From CAWCBG01 sp963793845 (GTDB lineage: Bacteria; Acidobacteriota; Terriglobia; Terriglobales; Acidobacteriaceae), in contig CAWCBG010000002.1 of the NCBI GenBank assembly GCA_963793845.1, positions 1-64,000 on the forward strand: a stretch of DNA of 64,000 bases, written 5' to 3'. A model generated the notes under the pieces. That model saw nothing but the letters and a program-made list of their open reading frames with translations, did no database searches and was not told where the DNA came from. Below, in pieces: positions 17,444 to 26,127 of the stretch. Made by a program: the position numbers and the translations under genes. The stretch's first letter is position 1. The number at the start of each line of letters is the position of its first letter.

Positions 17444-18732
17444 ATGAATCGTGTACGTGTAGGCATCATAGGCTTCGGCACCGTGGGCCGGGCAACCGCT
17501 AGCATCATCGCGCAGCACGCCGATCTGATCGAGCAGCGCAGCGGAGTGCGTCTGCTGGTCGTACAGCGGTCTGCCGGCGATCGGGCATGCAGCCCGGCGA
17601 CATTCCTTCCGGCGCACGCTCGGTATCGGACTGGAAGAAGCTGGTCAGCGCCGATGATCTTGATGTGATCGTGGAAACCATGGGAGGCACCGACCACTCG
17701 TTGCAACTGGTGCGTGCCGCCCTGGAGCAGGGCAAACCGGTGGTTACCGCCAACAAGAATCTGCTGGCGGAACACGGCGACGAACTGTTCGCCCTGGCGG
17801 CCTCCCGCAACCTGCCCATCGGCTTCGAGGCCAGCGTTGCCGGCGGCATTCCCATCCTGCGCGTGATTCATGAATCCACCGCGGGTGATCGCTTGCGCGC
17901 GGTGCATGGCATTCTGAATGGCACCGCCAACTACATTCTCACCCAGATGGAGACGCGCGGCATCGACTTCAGCGAGGCTCTGGCAGAGGCGCAGAAGGCG
18001 GGCTATGCGGAAGCTGATCCCACCTTCGACATCGATGGTCTGGACGCCCGCGACAAGCTCAGCATTCTCGCTCGCATGGCCTTTGGCGGCAAGCTGCCTG
18101 TCGCAAGTATCCCGACTTTCGGCATCCGGCAGGTTCGCGCCGTCGATATTAACTCCGCGCACGCCCTCGACAGCACCATACGTCTGGTCGGTTCTGCCGA
18201 GCAGACGGACGCTGGGCTTGAGGTGTCGGTGAGGCCTTGGCTGGTGAATCGCCGATCGATGCTGGCCAAGGTGGAAGGCGTGAACAACGCGGTGTTCCTG
18301 GTGGGCGATAACATTGGCACGCAGATGTTCTACGGGCGAGGCGCCGGTGGCGGAGCAACCGGGACAGCGGTGGTCTCCGATCTCATCGAGATTGCGCGCG
18401 ACCTCGCGGCCGGGCAGTTAAGAGCGAAGAACGTCTCCGGCTTTATCGACGCGAAGGAAGCGACGCTCTCGCACGATCCCCGGCCTGTGAGCTGGTATCT
18501 GCGGCTTACGGTCAAAGATCATCCCGGAATTGTGGCGCAGGTGGCCCAGGTCATCGCGCATGAAAACATCAACATCGATTCGTTGAAGCAGGAGCCTCAT
18601 CTTCCCAAAGAACGCCTGTCGTTCGCCATAACCGTGGAACCGGTTTCCGAGCCGATCATTCAGCGGGCGATCGCCACCATCAACGCCTTCGAGTTCATGG
18701 TGGAACCGGTGCTGCTGCTGCGCATTCAGTAG
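17444..18732 (+). pseudogene. hom: homoserine dehydrogenase, one frameshift
   Basis: The enzyme reduces aspartate semialdehyde to homoserine in Thr/Met synthesis. From ATG 17444 the Rossmann motif GIIGFGTVG is read, but the frame breaks near 17561-17566. Restoring one base there gives VVTAVCRRSG, the family consensus, and reading continues in the frame of 17587 with ETMGGT, TANKNLLAEHGDELF, FEASVAGGIPI, GILNGTANYIL and a C-terminal ACT domain (LRLTVKDHPGIVAQVAQV) for threonine control. The corrected protein is about 429 residues, normal length. Every conserved part survives and the gene is normally indispensable for prototrophy, so a sequencing or assembly deletion is likelier than a dead gene. 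Translation from the internal ATG at 17587 would lack the nucleotide-binding loop. Confidence 0.88.
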
Positions 18733-18749
18733 TCCGCGCGGGGGAGATC

Positions 18750-18779
18750 CGCTTCGTCGGTTACCCCAAGAGCGAAGCG
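18750..18779. terminator. candidate bidirectional terminator between hom and sigma gene
   Basis: CGCTTCG (18750-18756) and CGAAGCG (18773-18779) form a 7-bp stem with a 16-nt loop between the convergent hom and sigma-factor genes. There is no strong T tract, so this is a position-based suggestion. Confidence 0.3.
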
Positions 18780-18806
18780 TGACCCCTAAAGGGAAGACTT
18801 CGAAAT

Positions 18807-19709
18807 TCAGGAAGCGATGGACGCCTGTGCCTTGCCGGCCAGAGCCTCGGTCGCGGCCTGGTATTTCCGGACCAGCTCTCCCCGCAGCCGATCTGCGTTC
18901 CTGGGACTACACTTGGGCTGGTAACTGCGGCACTGCTCGACCGCCGATTTCAGGCTATCGAAGAACGCGATGCACGGCTCACAATCGTGCAGGTGCTTCT
19001 CCATTTCTTCGCAGCTGGGCTCGTCCACCACTCCGTCCATGTAATCAGACAGCGCAGCGAACATCTGCCGGCAGCGCCGCGTCTGCTTCGGCTTCTCCTC
19101 GGAGGCGGGATGGATGCGTGCGACAGCCCCATGGGCCCGCGTCATTCGCGCCAATTGCCGGCGAACCAGCAGCCGCGCGCGATGCAGCCGAACCCGCACC
19201 GTTCCTTCGCGCAAGCTGGTGATCTGCGCCACTTCCGCCGTGCTCAGTCCTTCCATGTCGTGCAGCACGAGCACGAAGCGGTACTGCGGTGGAACCTTCA
19301 GCACAGCGTCGTGCAGCCGCTGATCGGTCTCGGCGCGCAGCACCTCCATCTCCGGACTGGGCTCTTTGCTCTCGATGAGCTCGCGCAATTCGTGCTGGCT
19401 GGGCAGCAACTCGTCGAGTGACACGTGCTTGTTACTGGAATTCTTTTGGCCGCGCCGGCTCATCAGGCAGCGGTTACGGGCCACCCGGTAGAGCCACACC
19501 GACAGCGCACTGGGATGCTCGAACTTCGGCAGATAGGGCAGCAGCTTGATCAGGACGTCCTGCATGGTGTCTTCGGCATCCTGGGGATGGCCGCACACCT
19601 TCATGCTGAAGGAGTAGACCGTATTTTGCAGCAGAGCCAGGGCCCGGTCGACCGACTCCGGCCGGTTCTCCTTAATCAACTCCAGCGCCTGCTCCACGGA
19701 TGTGGACAT
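18807..19709 (-). CDS. ECF sigma factor fused to zinc-finger anti-sigma-like domain
   Basis: A 300-residue protein. Residues 10-90 form sigma region 2 (GHPQDAEDTMQDVLIKLL, VARNRCL), and 120-190 region 4 with its helix-turn-helix (LHDMEGLSTAEVAQITSLREGTVRVRLHRAR). After a linker comes a zf-HC2 motif, MEKHLHDCEPCIAFFD, the ZAS signature (HxxxCxxC) usually found in a separate anti-sigma factor, preceded by LSDYMDGVVDEPSC. There is no membrane segment after it. Fusion in cis suggests that activity is controlled within one polypeptide, possibly by thiol oxidation or zinc loss. No separate anti-sigma gene is adjacent. Confidence 0.88.
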   Translation of the reverse strand: MSTSVEQALELIKENRPESVDRALALLQNTVYSFSMKVCGHPQDAEDTMQDVLIKLLPYLPKFEHPSALSVWLYRVARNRCLMSRRGQKNSSNKHVSLDELLPSQHELRELIESKEPSPEMEVLRAETDQRLHDAVLKVPPQYRFVLVLHDMEGLSTAEVAQITSLREGTVRVRLHRARLLVRRQLARMTRAHGAVARIHPASEEKPKQTRRCRQMFAALSDYMDGVVDEPSCEEMEKHLHDCEPCIAFFDSLKSAVEQCRSYQPKCSPRNADRLRGELVRKYQAATEALAGKAQASIAS

Positions 19710-19827
19710 GGATTCAGATTAGCTGATAGGGCGCTGATGCGAAAGAGATTGTCGCTCCCCGCCGATACAGGGGCCGCCTACCCAGCGCTGAATGCACTGG
19801 GCTGAGGACCGCACTACCAAAATTGGC

Positions 19828-21447
19828 TTACATCTCCCGGTAGTTCAGCAATCCTGCGCCGATAAGCACGAAGCAGACTGGCCAGATCCACGATGGGATG
19901 GTGCGATTCTCCTCGGGCAGGCGAAGTTCCAGCCAGCGCGCCCAACCCGCCAGTACGGCCGCCAGCCCGAGCGGAACGTGGGTGAGCTCGACCAGCAGTT
20001 GTTCTTTCACGTCGGTGATGGAGTGCTCATGCGTCAGCAGGACTGCGCCACCCAGGGCGCACATCAGGGGAAAGATGAGTGACAACTTGCTGGTCTGCTG
20101 CTTCAGACGTCGCACCCGCAGCTCGAAGACGGCGAAGCCGATACACACCAGTGCCGCCACGCGGTGCTGGAAGACCTCGGGATGCAGCCACGTCGCCCAG
20201 AAGCCCTGCGGGCCGACCGGCCACGACTCGGTGTCGGCGCGAAGGAAGATGAACACGGCAATGCCGATCAGCAAAAGCGGCCAATACTCCGCCCACTTGA
20301 ATTTGCCGGTGCGCGCCAGCAGCGCCAGCAGTCCCATGGCCAGCACCACCAGCCCCATCCAGTGATGGTTCGACTCCGACTCTTCGATATCAGCCAGGTT
20401 CTTCGCGGTGAGTGGGACGCCATCGACGTTGCGCGCAGCATTGGGGGCGGGGTCGTTGGACGCCGCTGCCGCCGTGCTCAATTGCGGCGGATAGCTCAAC
20501 CGCGGCCAGGTCGGCATCATGCGCGCGGCGATCTGCTGCGGACTGACGATGTCGCTGACCATGTCCACCGCCGGGGGCTGCGAGGTGAGCGAGGCCGCGG
20601 TCAGAATGACGGTGATGCCGATGCCGACTTCGGCCTCGATCAGACGCCGCAACCGCGGCATGGCCGTCTCGGGCGTAGCTTTCTTCAGCAGCTGATGATT
20701 GATGGCGCCGAGCGCCACCAGCGCCACCAGCATCACCACCTTGGCGCTCACCATCACTCCGTACGCAGTTCCGAAGATGGCGCGCAGCGAACCGATATAG
20801 GCGAAGCTCATCACCAGCCCGCTGGCGACGATCGTGCCTACGCAAATCAGTGCCGTGCGGGAGAAGCGTTCGGTGATGTACCACTGCGTCAGCTTGTCTT
20901 TGGCGCGGAAGAGCGCGAGCACAAGGAAGGGCAGTCCACCAATCCAGAATCCGGTGGCCGCTTCGTGAAACACCGTAACCGTGATCAACAGCAACCGGCC
21001 GCTAATCCGGGCCGCGGCGTGATTGGTCATCACCGATGCCGCGAGGGTGAACGCCGCCACGATCGGCAAGCCGATCGACCGAACTCTGCGACCCTGCCCG
21101 GTAAGCACGGCTGCGGCCAGCGCTCCCGCCAGCATGCAGCTTCCGGCGATGAAGAAGCTTGCGCCCACCACACCGCTGAAGCCGATTTCGGCGGTCACCA
21201 TCAGGACAGCGGAATCGACATACAGGTAGAGGACCTGCACGATCGCCAGGGCAATAGCGCTGGCGCGCAACAATCGCAGCGAAGAGCTCTCGACCGTGGC
21301 GATGGGTTCGGCGGGAATTCCGGGGCCGGCTCGTGCCGTCCACAGCACGAACAGCACGCCGCCCAGAAGCAGGGACTGGCAGATCAGCGTGCCAGCACGC
21401 AAGATGACCGAGAAATAGCCGAACAGGTCGACCAGCTGCAGCATCAT
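19828..21447 (-). CDS. copD: CopD family copper uptake membrane protein
   Basis: A 539-residue protein with many predicted membrane helices. The CopD core includes the conserved histidine segments VMTNHAAARISGRLLLITVTVFHEAATGFWIGGLPFL-like region and SAKVVMLVALVALGAINHQLL. A second membrane half after residue 370 carries further His-containing helices (SNHHWMG, WLHPEVFQHR, LTHEHSITDV, VELTHVPLG), where metal could be bound or passed. The start ATG overlaps the copC stop by one base (TAATG), so both are translated together. CopCD pairs import copper from the periplasm in other proteobacterial systems. The nearby bufferin operon suggests a shared copper economy, which is inference. Confidence 0.88.
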   Translation of the reverse strand: MMLQLVDLFGYFSVILRAGTLICQSLLLGGVLFVLWTARAGPGIPAEPIATVESSSLRLLRASAIALAIVQVLYLYVDSAVLMVTAEIGFSGVVGASFFIAGSCMLAGALAAAVLTGQGRRVRSIGLPIVAAFTLAASVMTNHAAARISGRLLLITVTVFHEAATGFWIGGLPFLVLALFRAKDKLTQWYITERFSRTALICVGTIVASGLVMSFAYIGSLRAIFGTAYGVMVSAKVVMLVALVALGAINHQLLKKATPETAMPRLRRLIEAEVGIGITVILTAASLTSQPPAVDMVSDIVSPQQIAARMMPTWPRLSYPPQLSTAAAASNDPAPNAARNVDGVPLTAKNLADIEESESNHHWMGLVVLAMGLLALLARTGKFKWAEYWPLLLIGIAVFIFLRADTESWPVGPQGFWATWLHPEVFQHRVAALVCIGFAVFELRVRRLKQQTSKLSLIFPLMCALGGAVLLTHEHSITDVKEQLLVELTHVPLGLAAVLAGWARWLELRLPEENRTIPSWIWPVCFVLIGAGLLNYREM

Positions 21448-21824
21448 TACGGCTGTTTCACCGTAAACGGCACGTCACCCGTGCTCATGTGACCGTCGGC
21501 GGCCAGCACCTGCCAGCGCAGTATGTACTTTCCCGGCTTCAGATCCTTAGCGGTGGCTTGCAGAATGTCCGTTGCGGACTGTTTCACCCCGGCGATGTTG
21601 CTGACCGCACCATCGGGGGCCACCAGGCGTATGCGTGAACGGCCGCCGTCAACGCGGACGTTGAAACGCAGGGTAATCGCCAGCTCCGGGCCGCTGACGG
21701 ACGAGTTCGCCGCCGGCGTCGATTCCATCAGAATGGCATGGGCCAGAGCGAGTTGCGAGGTGGCAAGCACAAGAGCAAGTGTGATCAGAGAAAAAAACGA
21801 TGTGCGCTGGATCAGCCGATCCAA
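21447..21824 (-). CDS. copC: CopC periplasmic copper-binding protein
   Basis: A 125-residue secreted protein. The frame is open to 21911, but a TTG at 21824 six bases after a GGAGG gives a normal signal peptide that ends SQLALA. The mature protein would then begin with histidine (HAILMESTP), which in CopC is a Cu(II) ligand through its amino terminus and side chain. The other ligands fit too: the C-terminal DGHMSTGDVPFTV corresponds to the family DGHxxSG. The methionine-rich Cu(I) site of long CopC proteins is not visible, so it belongs to the single Cu(II)-site group. It is coupled to copD. Confidence 0.88.
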   Translation of the reverse strand: MDRLIQRTSFFSLITLALVLATSQLALAHAILMESTPAANSSVSGPELAITLRFNVRVDGGRSRIRLVAPDGAVSNIAGVKQSATDILQATAKDLKPGKYILRWQVLAADGHMSTGDVPFTVKQP

Positions 21825-21989
21825 ATTGAGCCTCCAGTTGGCGGGTGAAACCGCAGAAATGCAGGTTGTTCCGGTACGGTACAGGATACAACGTGAGAAC
21901 CCGTGGCTCAACTTCTTGGCGAAAACGAGCGCCAGTCAATTGAGACGAATTTCTGTCGACGACTCGCGCACCAAAGGTACAATTCGCCC

Positions 21990-23183
21990 ATGCGTCCACA
22001 CCGATTCCTTGTGGCTCTGCTGCTCCTCGCTTTTCTCACTGCCCATGCCACGGACCGAACTGATCAGTTCACGCCTCTGGTCGCGTCGCCACTGACTGCC
22101 AGCGCCACGCCGTTTCCCGGAACGGACGGACGGCTGCACATCGTCTACGAACTGGTGCTGACCAACACAAGTCCGACTTCGGCGTCTTTGCAGAAGATCG
22201 AGGTGGTCGATGCCGCCAATCCAGCGACAGTTCTCGCCAGCTATAGCGGCCAGCAATTGCTGGCATGTTTGCGCACCACGGCGGCCACGCCGGTGCAGAG
22301 CCCGACCATTGAATTCAACGGCACGCGGCTCTTCCTGATCAGTGTCACCATGGATGGGACAGCCACGCCGCCGGCGCGCCTGTTACACCACATCGAAGTG
22401 CTGGGGGCGGCGATGCCCGACCGCACGCCAACGACGCCGGTGGCTCTCAGCTACTCAATCGCTCCCTTGGAACTCTCGCATAAGCTGCCGAAGATTGGGC
22501 CTCCTCTGTCCGGCAACGGCTGGGTTGCGGTGAACGGATGCTGTGAGCCCGGTGTGCACCGTGCCAGCAGTCTCAGCGTGAACGGCAAGATTTATTATGC
22601 TCAGCGCTTCGCCATCGACTGGATGCGCCTGGACGACGCCGGCCGGCTGGTACACGGCGATGTCACCGACGTGAACAACTACTCCAGCTACGGCGCGGAC
22701 GTGCTGGCGGTCGCCGATGGCTCCGTCGTCGACGAGCTCAACGATCTTACCGACCAGAAGCCACCTACCCTGCCCGACCGCAAGACCATCACGCTGCAGA
22801 ACGTGGACGGCAATCATGTGGTGCTCGATCTGGGGGACGGAGTGTATGCCTTCTATGCCCACATGCAAAAGGATTCGGTCACGGTGCATGTTGGCGATCG
22901 GGTCAAGCGCGGTCAGGTTCTGGGCAAGCTGGGGAATACCGGGAACACATCAGCGCCGCACCTGCATTTCCATCTGATGGACGGCCCATCGGTGCTGGGC
23001 TCGAATGGCATACCGTATGTGATCGATTCGTTCGCGCTGGCCGGGCAGGTTTCGGCGGAAGACTTCGCCAAGGCTACCGGGGTCGAAGGCGACTTCGGCA
23101 AAGGACTCTTTCCCACTCCCAGCCCGCGTCATGACCAGTTTCCGCTGGACCTGAGTATCGTTAATTTCCCGGCGACGCGCTAA
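21990..23183 (+). CDS. secreted M23 (LytM) family peptidase
   Basis: A 397-residue protein starting at ATG 21990 with the signal peptide FLVALLLLAFLTAHA. The N-terminal 170 residues form a beta-rich domain with no clear family. The C-terminal M23 domain has the zinc ligands in GVHRASS, FAIDWM and HLHFH, together with GNTGNTSAPHLHFHLMDG, the usual end of the motif. These enzymes cut peptidoglycan cross-bridges or regulate such cutting. A pair of cysteines (GCCEP) sits just before the first His. It is divergent from copC and lies immediately upstream of the ars operon. Confidence 0.88.
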   Translation: MRPHRFLVALLLLAFLTAHATDRTDQFTPLVASPLTASATPFPGTDGRLHIVYELVLTNTSPTSASLQKIEVVDAANPATVLASYSGQQLLACLRTTAATPVQSPTIEFNGTRLFLISVTMDGTATPPARLLHHIEVLGAAMPDRTPTTPVALSYSIAPLELSHKLPKIGPPLSGNGWVAVNGCCEPGVHRASSLSVNGKIYYAQRFAIDWMRLDDAGRLVHGDVTDVNNYSSYGADVLAVADGSVVDELNDLTDQKPPTLPDRKTITLQNVDGNHVVLDLGDGVYAFYAHMQKDSVTVHVGDRVKRGQVLGKLGNTGNTSAPHLHFHLMDGPSVLGSNGIPYVIDSFALAGQVSAEDFAKATGVEGDFGKGLFPTPSPRHDQFPLDLSIVNFPATR

Positions 23184-23198
23184 GAGGGGCGTTTTCTC

Positions 23199-23227
23199 TT
23201 GACACCTCTTCGATATTTCTATATACA
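23199..23227 (+). promoter_or_regulatory. promoter of the ars operon
   Basis: TTGACA (23199-23204), 17-bp spacer, TATACA (23222-23227): a near-consensus sigma-70 promoter, 22 bp before the arsR start. Confidence 0.75.
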
Positions 23228-23244
23228 TGGAACTATCGAAGAGG
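23205..23244. promoter_or_regulatory. ArsR operator overlapping the ars promoter
   Basis: Perfect 11-bp inverted repeat CCTCTTCGATA (23205-23215) and TATCGAAGAGG (23234-23244). The left arm starts right after the -35 box and the right arm lies after the -10, with its last bases (GAAGAGG) doubling as the arsR ribosome site. Binding of an ArsR dimer here would block RNA polymerase, the standard autoregulation for this family. Confidence 0.75.
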
Positions 23245-23248
23245 CCAT

Positions 23249-23596
23249 ATGCCTAAGAAGACCGACCCCGAACAAATCATACGCTACGCCGACATGCTTG
23301 CCGCCATGGGCACCGAGCCCCGGCTGCGCATCATGCAACTGCTGCTTTCCGCGCATCCCGAGGGCATGGTGGTCGGCGATATCGGCGGTGAGCTCGAAAT
23401 TCCCAGCTCCACGCTGTCGCATCATCTCGACAAGCTGAGAAACGAAGACCTGGTGAAAGTGCGGCGCGACGGAACCTTCCTCTGGTACACCGCCAGCACC
23501 GAAGCGCTGGAGGAACTGCTGGGCTTTCTTTACGCCGAGTGCTGCACCCGCAACAAGGCAGTCAAACCGGAACGCATTGTCACTATCTGTAAATAG
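23249..23596 (+). CDS. arsR: ArsR family arsenite-responsive repressor
   Basis: A 115-residue winged-helix repressor (DNA-recognition helix in IPSSTLSHHLDKLRNEDLV, wing VRRDGTFLWY). It lacks the CxC(V)C motif in the DNA-binding helix; instead Cys98-Cys99 (AECCTR) and Cys114 near the C-terminus look like the As(III) site of the second ArsR type described in Acidithiobacillus. It is the first gene of arsR-arsM-arsC-acr3 and lies directly after its own operator. Confidence 0.92.
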   Translation: MPKKTDPEQIIRYADMLAAMGTEPRLRIMQLLLSAHPEGMVVGDIGGELEIPSSTLSHHLDKLRNEDLVKVRRDGTFLWYTASTEALEELLGFLYAECCTRNKAVKPERIVTICK

Positions 23597-23605
23597 GAGA
23601 ACTTC

Positions 23606-24433
23606 ATGAGCACTGATATCAAGGAAGTTGTTCGCGAGAAGTACGGACAGGCTGCCCTGCGGGTCCACACCGGAGGCAGTTCCTGCTGCGGAGCCACCGC
23701 CTCCGACGGTTGCTGCGATCCCATTACCTCGGACCTCTATGGCGCCGATCAGGCCAACCAGATTCCCGAAGGCGCGCTGAAAGCCTCGCTGGGCTGTGGA
23801 AATCCCACCGCGCTGGCCGAGCTTAACGCGGGAGAGATCGTGCTTGATCTCGGCTCCGGCGGAGGCATTGACGTGCTGCTGTCGGCGCGTCGCGTGGGGC
23901 CGACCGGAAAGGCCTACGGTCTCGACATGACCGACGAAATGCTGGCCCTGGCGCGCGAGAACCAGCAGAAATCGGGCCTTACCAACGTTGAATTTCTGAA
24001 AGGCGAGATCGAGAACATCCCGCTGCCCGATAACTCGGTGGACGTCATCATCTCCAATTGTGTGATTAACCTCTCGGCTGACAAGAGCCGCGTGCTGCGC
24101 GAAGCCTTCCGTGTGCTGAAGCCGGGTGGCCGCTTCGCCGTGTCTGACGTTGTGGTACATGGCGAGGTGCCGGAAGATATCCGCAGGAATGTGCTGTTGT
24201 GGGTCGGCTGCATTGCCGGGGCGCTGCAGGACACGGAGTATATCTCCAAGCTTGCGGATGCCGGCTTCGAGGCAATCGAGATCGAGCCGACCCGCATTCA
24301 TAAGGTCGAAGATGCGCGGGTCTTCCTCACCGACCAGGGAGTCGATGTCGATGCGCTCGCTCCGCAGGTCGATGGCAAGTTCATGAGCGCATTTATCCGT
24401 GCGAAGAAGGCGCGGGTAACTGGCGTGGCGTAA
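23606..24433 (+). CDS. arsM: arsenite S-adenosylmethionine methyltransferase
   Basis: A 275-residue enzyme that methylates As(III). The SAM site is LDLGSGGGID (residues 80-89), and LDMTDEML and FRVLKPGGRFAVSDV follow. The three catalytic cysteines of ArsM have counterparts at Cys64 (SLGCGNP), Cys152 (ISNCVINLS) and Cys202 (WVGCIAGAL). An extra Cys-rich N-terminal segment (SSCCGATASDGCC, Cys27/28/36/37) could be an additional metalloid-binding site. It is nine bases after arsR. Methylation supplements the efflux branch encoded downstream. Confidence 0.93.
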   Translation: MSTDIKEVVREKYGQAALRVHTGGSSCCGATASDGCCDPITSDLYGADQANQIPEGALKASLGCGNPTALAELNAGEIVLDLGSGGGIDVLLSARRVGPTGKAYGLDMTDEMLALARENQQKSGLTNVEFLKGEIENIPLPDNSVDVIISNCVINLSADKSRVLREAFRVLKPGGRFAVSDVVVHGEVPEDIRRNVLLWVGCIAGALQDTEYISKLADAGFEAIEIEPTRIHKVEDARVFLTDQGVDVDALAPQVDGKFMSAFIRAKKARVTGVA

Positions 24434-24452
24434 ATCGCAGAAAGATAGTGCT

Positions 24453-24947
24453 ATGTCTGCTCACTACAACGTGCTGTTCCTATGCACTGGGAATTCGGCG
24501 CGCTCGATCATGGCCGAAACCATCCTCAATCGCCACGGGCGACCGAACTTTACGGCTTACAGCGCCGGCAGCCATCCTTCGGGGGGAGTGCGGCCCGAGG
24601 CGCTGAAACAGTTGGAGCTTGCTCATCTGCCGACGAATGGCTTGCGCAGCAAGAGTTGGGACGAGTTCGCTCAACCGGGCGCACCGGCGATGAACTTCGT
24701 CTTCACGGTCTGCGATAACGCCGCGAAGGAGGTCTGTCCCGTTTGGCCTGGCCAGCCCATGACGGCGCACTGGGGCGTCGCCGATCCGGCGGCAGTCACT
24801 GGCACGCCCGACCAGATCGAGCGCGCCTTCCGCGAGGCGTTCGTGATGCTGGACCGCAGGATCAGACTGTTTCTGGCGCTGCCGCTGGCCACGCTCGGCA
24901 AGCTGGCTATCCAGCGAGAGATCGATCAGATCGGAAAACAACAATGA
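24453..24947 (+). CDS. arsC: arsenate reductase, low-molecular-weight phosphatase type
   Basis: A 164-residue reductase of the low-MW protein tyrosine phosphatase fold. The P-loop CTGNSARS (Cys11 to Arg17) binds arsenate, and the FTVCDNAAKEVCPVWPG segment supplies the further cysteines used in the thioredoxin- or mycothiol-type disulfide cascade. It converts As(V) to As(III) for export by the next gene product, with which it overlaps by four bases (ATGA). Confidence 0.92.
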   Translation: MSAHYNVLFLCTGNSARSIMAETILNRHGRPNFTAYSAGSHPSGGVRPEALKQLELAHLPTNGLRSKSWDEFAQPGAPAMNFVFTVCDNAAKEVCPVWPGQPMTAHWGVADPAAVTGTPDQIERAFREAFVMLDRRIRLFLALPLATLGKLAIQREIDQIGKQQ

Positions 24948-26032
24948 CCCCAACCAGTCGCCTCGGTTTTCTCGACCGGTATCTGACCGCCTGGATCTTC
25001 GGAGCGATGGTAGTTGGAGTCTTGTCAGGATGGCTCCTCCCAGGCATCGTGCCCTTCCTCAATCGATTCACGGTCGGCACCACGTCCATACCAATCGCGG
25101 TTGGACTGATCGCGATGATGTATCCGCCCTTCACCAAAGTTCGCTATGAAGAGTTGCCGGAGGTCTTCCGCAACAAGCGGGTGCTGATGCTTTCGCTGGT
25201 GCAGAACTGGGTGGTCGGGCCGATCCTCATGTTCGTGCTGGCTATCGTGTTCCTGCGAGGATATCCCGAATACATGGCCGGGCTAATCCTGATCGGGCTT
25301 GCCCGATGTATCGCGATGGTCATCGTGTGGAACGAACTCGCCCGGGGCGATACAGACTATGCAGCCGGACTTGTCGCGTTTAACTCGTTGTTCCAGGTAT
25401 TTCTTTACTCGGTTTACGCATGGATTTTCATCACGGTTCTGCCCGGAAAGCTCGGCCTGCATAGCACCGTGGTGAACGTCTCGATTGCCGAGATTGCCAA
25501 AAGTGTTTTTATCTACCTCGGGATTCCATTCCTGGCGGGCTTCCTGACGCGCACGATATTGATCAAAGCCAAAGGCCGGGGATGGTACGATCGCAGCTTC
25601 GTGCCACGCATCAGTCCGCTTACCCTGATCGCGTTGCTGTTTACGATTGTCGTCATGTTCTCGCTGAAGGGCGAGTACATCGTTCGACTTCCCCTGGACG
25701 TACTGCGCATCGCCGTCCCGCTGTTGGTCTACTTCGTAGTCATGTTCCTGGTGTCGTTCTACATGGGACGGAAGGTCGGGGCTGACTATTCGAAAACGGC
25801 GACTCTATCGTTTACCGCGGCATCGAACAACTTCGAACTGGCGATTGCGGTGGCGGTCTCTGTATTTGGCATTAACTCCGGAGCAGCTTTCGCCGCCGTG
25901 ATCGGGCCTCTGGTGGAAGTGCCAGTCATGCTCGGGCTGGTAAACCTCTCGCTCTACTTCCAAAGCAAGTATTTTCGCGCGCTTCCCGCGGTCGAGGTGC
26001 AGAAAGTACAGGCGGTGGAAACTCAGGGATAG
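24944..26032 (+). CDS. acr3: ACR3 family arsenite efflux permease
   Basis: A 362-residue membrane protein with about ten helices. ACR3 landmarks are present: LGFLDRYLTAWIF at the start, TKVRYEELPEVFRNKRVL, the conserved cysteine in GLARCIAMVIVWNELARG, and TLSFTAASNNFELAIAVAVSVFG near the end. It exports As(OH)3 driven by the proton gradient. Start at ATG 24944 overlaps arsC. It closes the operon; no arsA or arsD is present. Confidence 0.94.
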   Translation: MTPTSRLGFLDRYLTAWIFGAMVVGVLSGWLLPGIVPFLNRFTVGTTSIPIAVGLIAMMYPPFTKVRYEELPEVFRNKRVLMLSLVQNWVVGPILMFVLAIVFLRGYPEYMAGLILIGLARCIAMVIVWNELARGDTDYAAGLVAFNSLFQVFLYSVYAWIFITVLPGKLGLHSTVVNVSIAEIAKSVFIYLGIPFLAGFLTRTILIKAKGRGWYDRSFVPRISPLTLIALLFTIVVMFSLKGEYIVRLPLDVLRIAVPLLVYFVVMFLVSFYMGRKVGADYSKTATLSFTAASNNFELAIAVAVSVFGINSGAAFAAVIGPLVEVPVMLGLVNLSLYFQSKYFRALPAVEVQKVQAVETQG

Positions 26033-26127
26033 AGCGTAGCCTCCGAGCGATCGAGGAGCGCCTCTTCCATCTCCGGCACGTATCCCGGAGTGGCGAAGGT
26101 ACTTCCTGCTCGAACGGTGCGCCTACC

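Noticed and set aside
17555..17590. Programmed ribosomal frameshifting in hom
   Set aside because: No slippery heptamer or downstream pseudoknot is visible, and frameshifting is not known for this enzyme; an indel is simpler.
20164..21492. 442-residue plus-strand ORF opposite copD
   Set aside because: His/Gln/Arg-rich composition is the reverse of a membrane protein; no support for coding.
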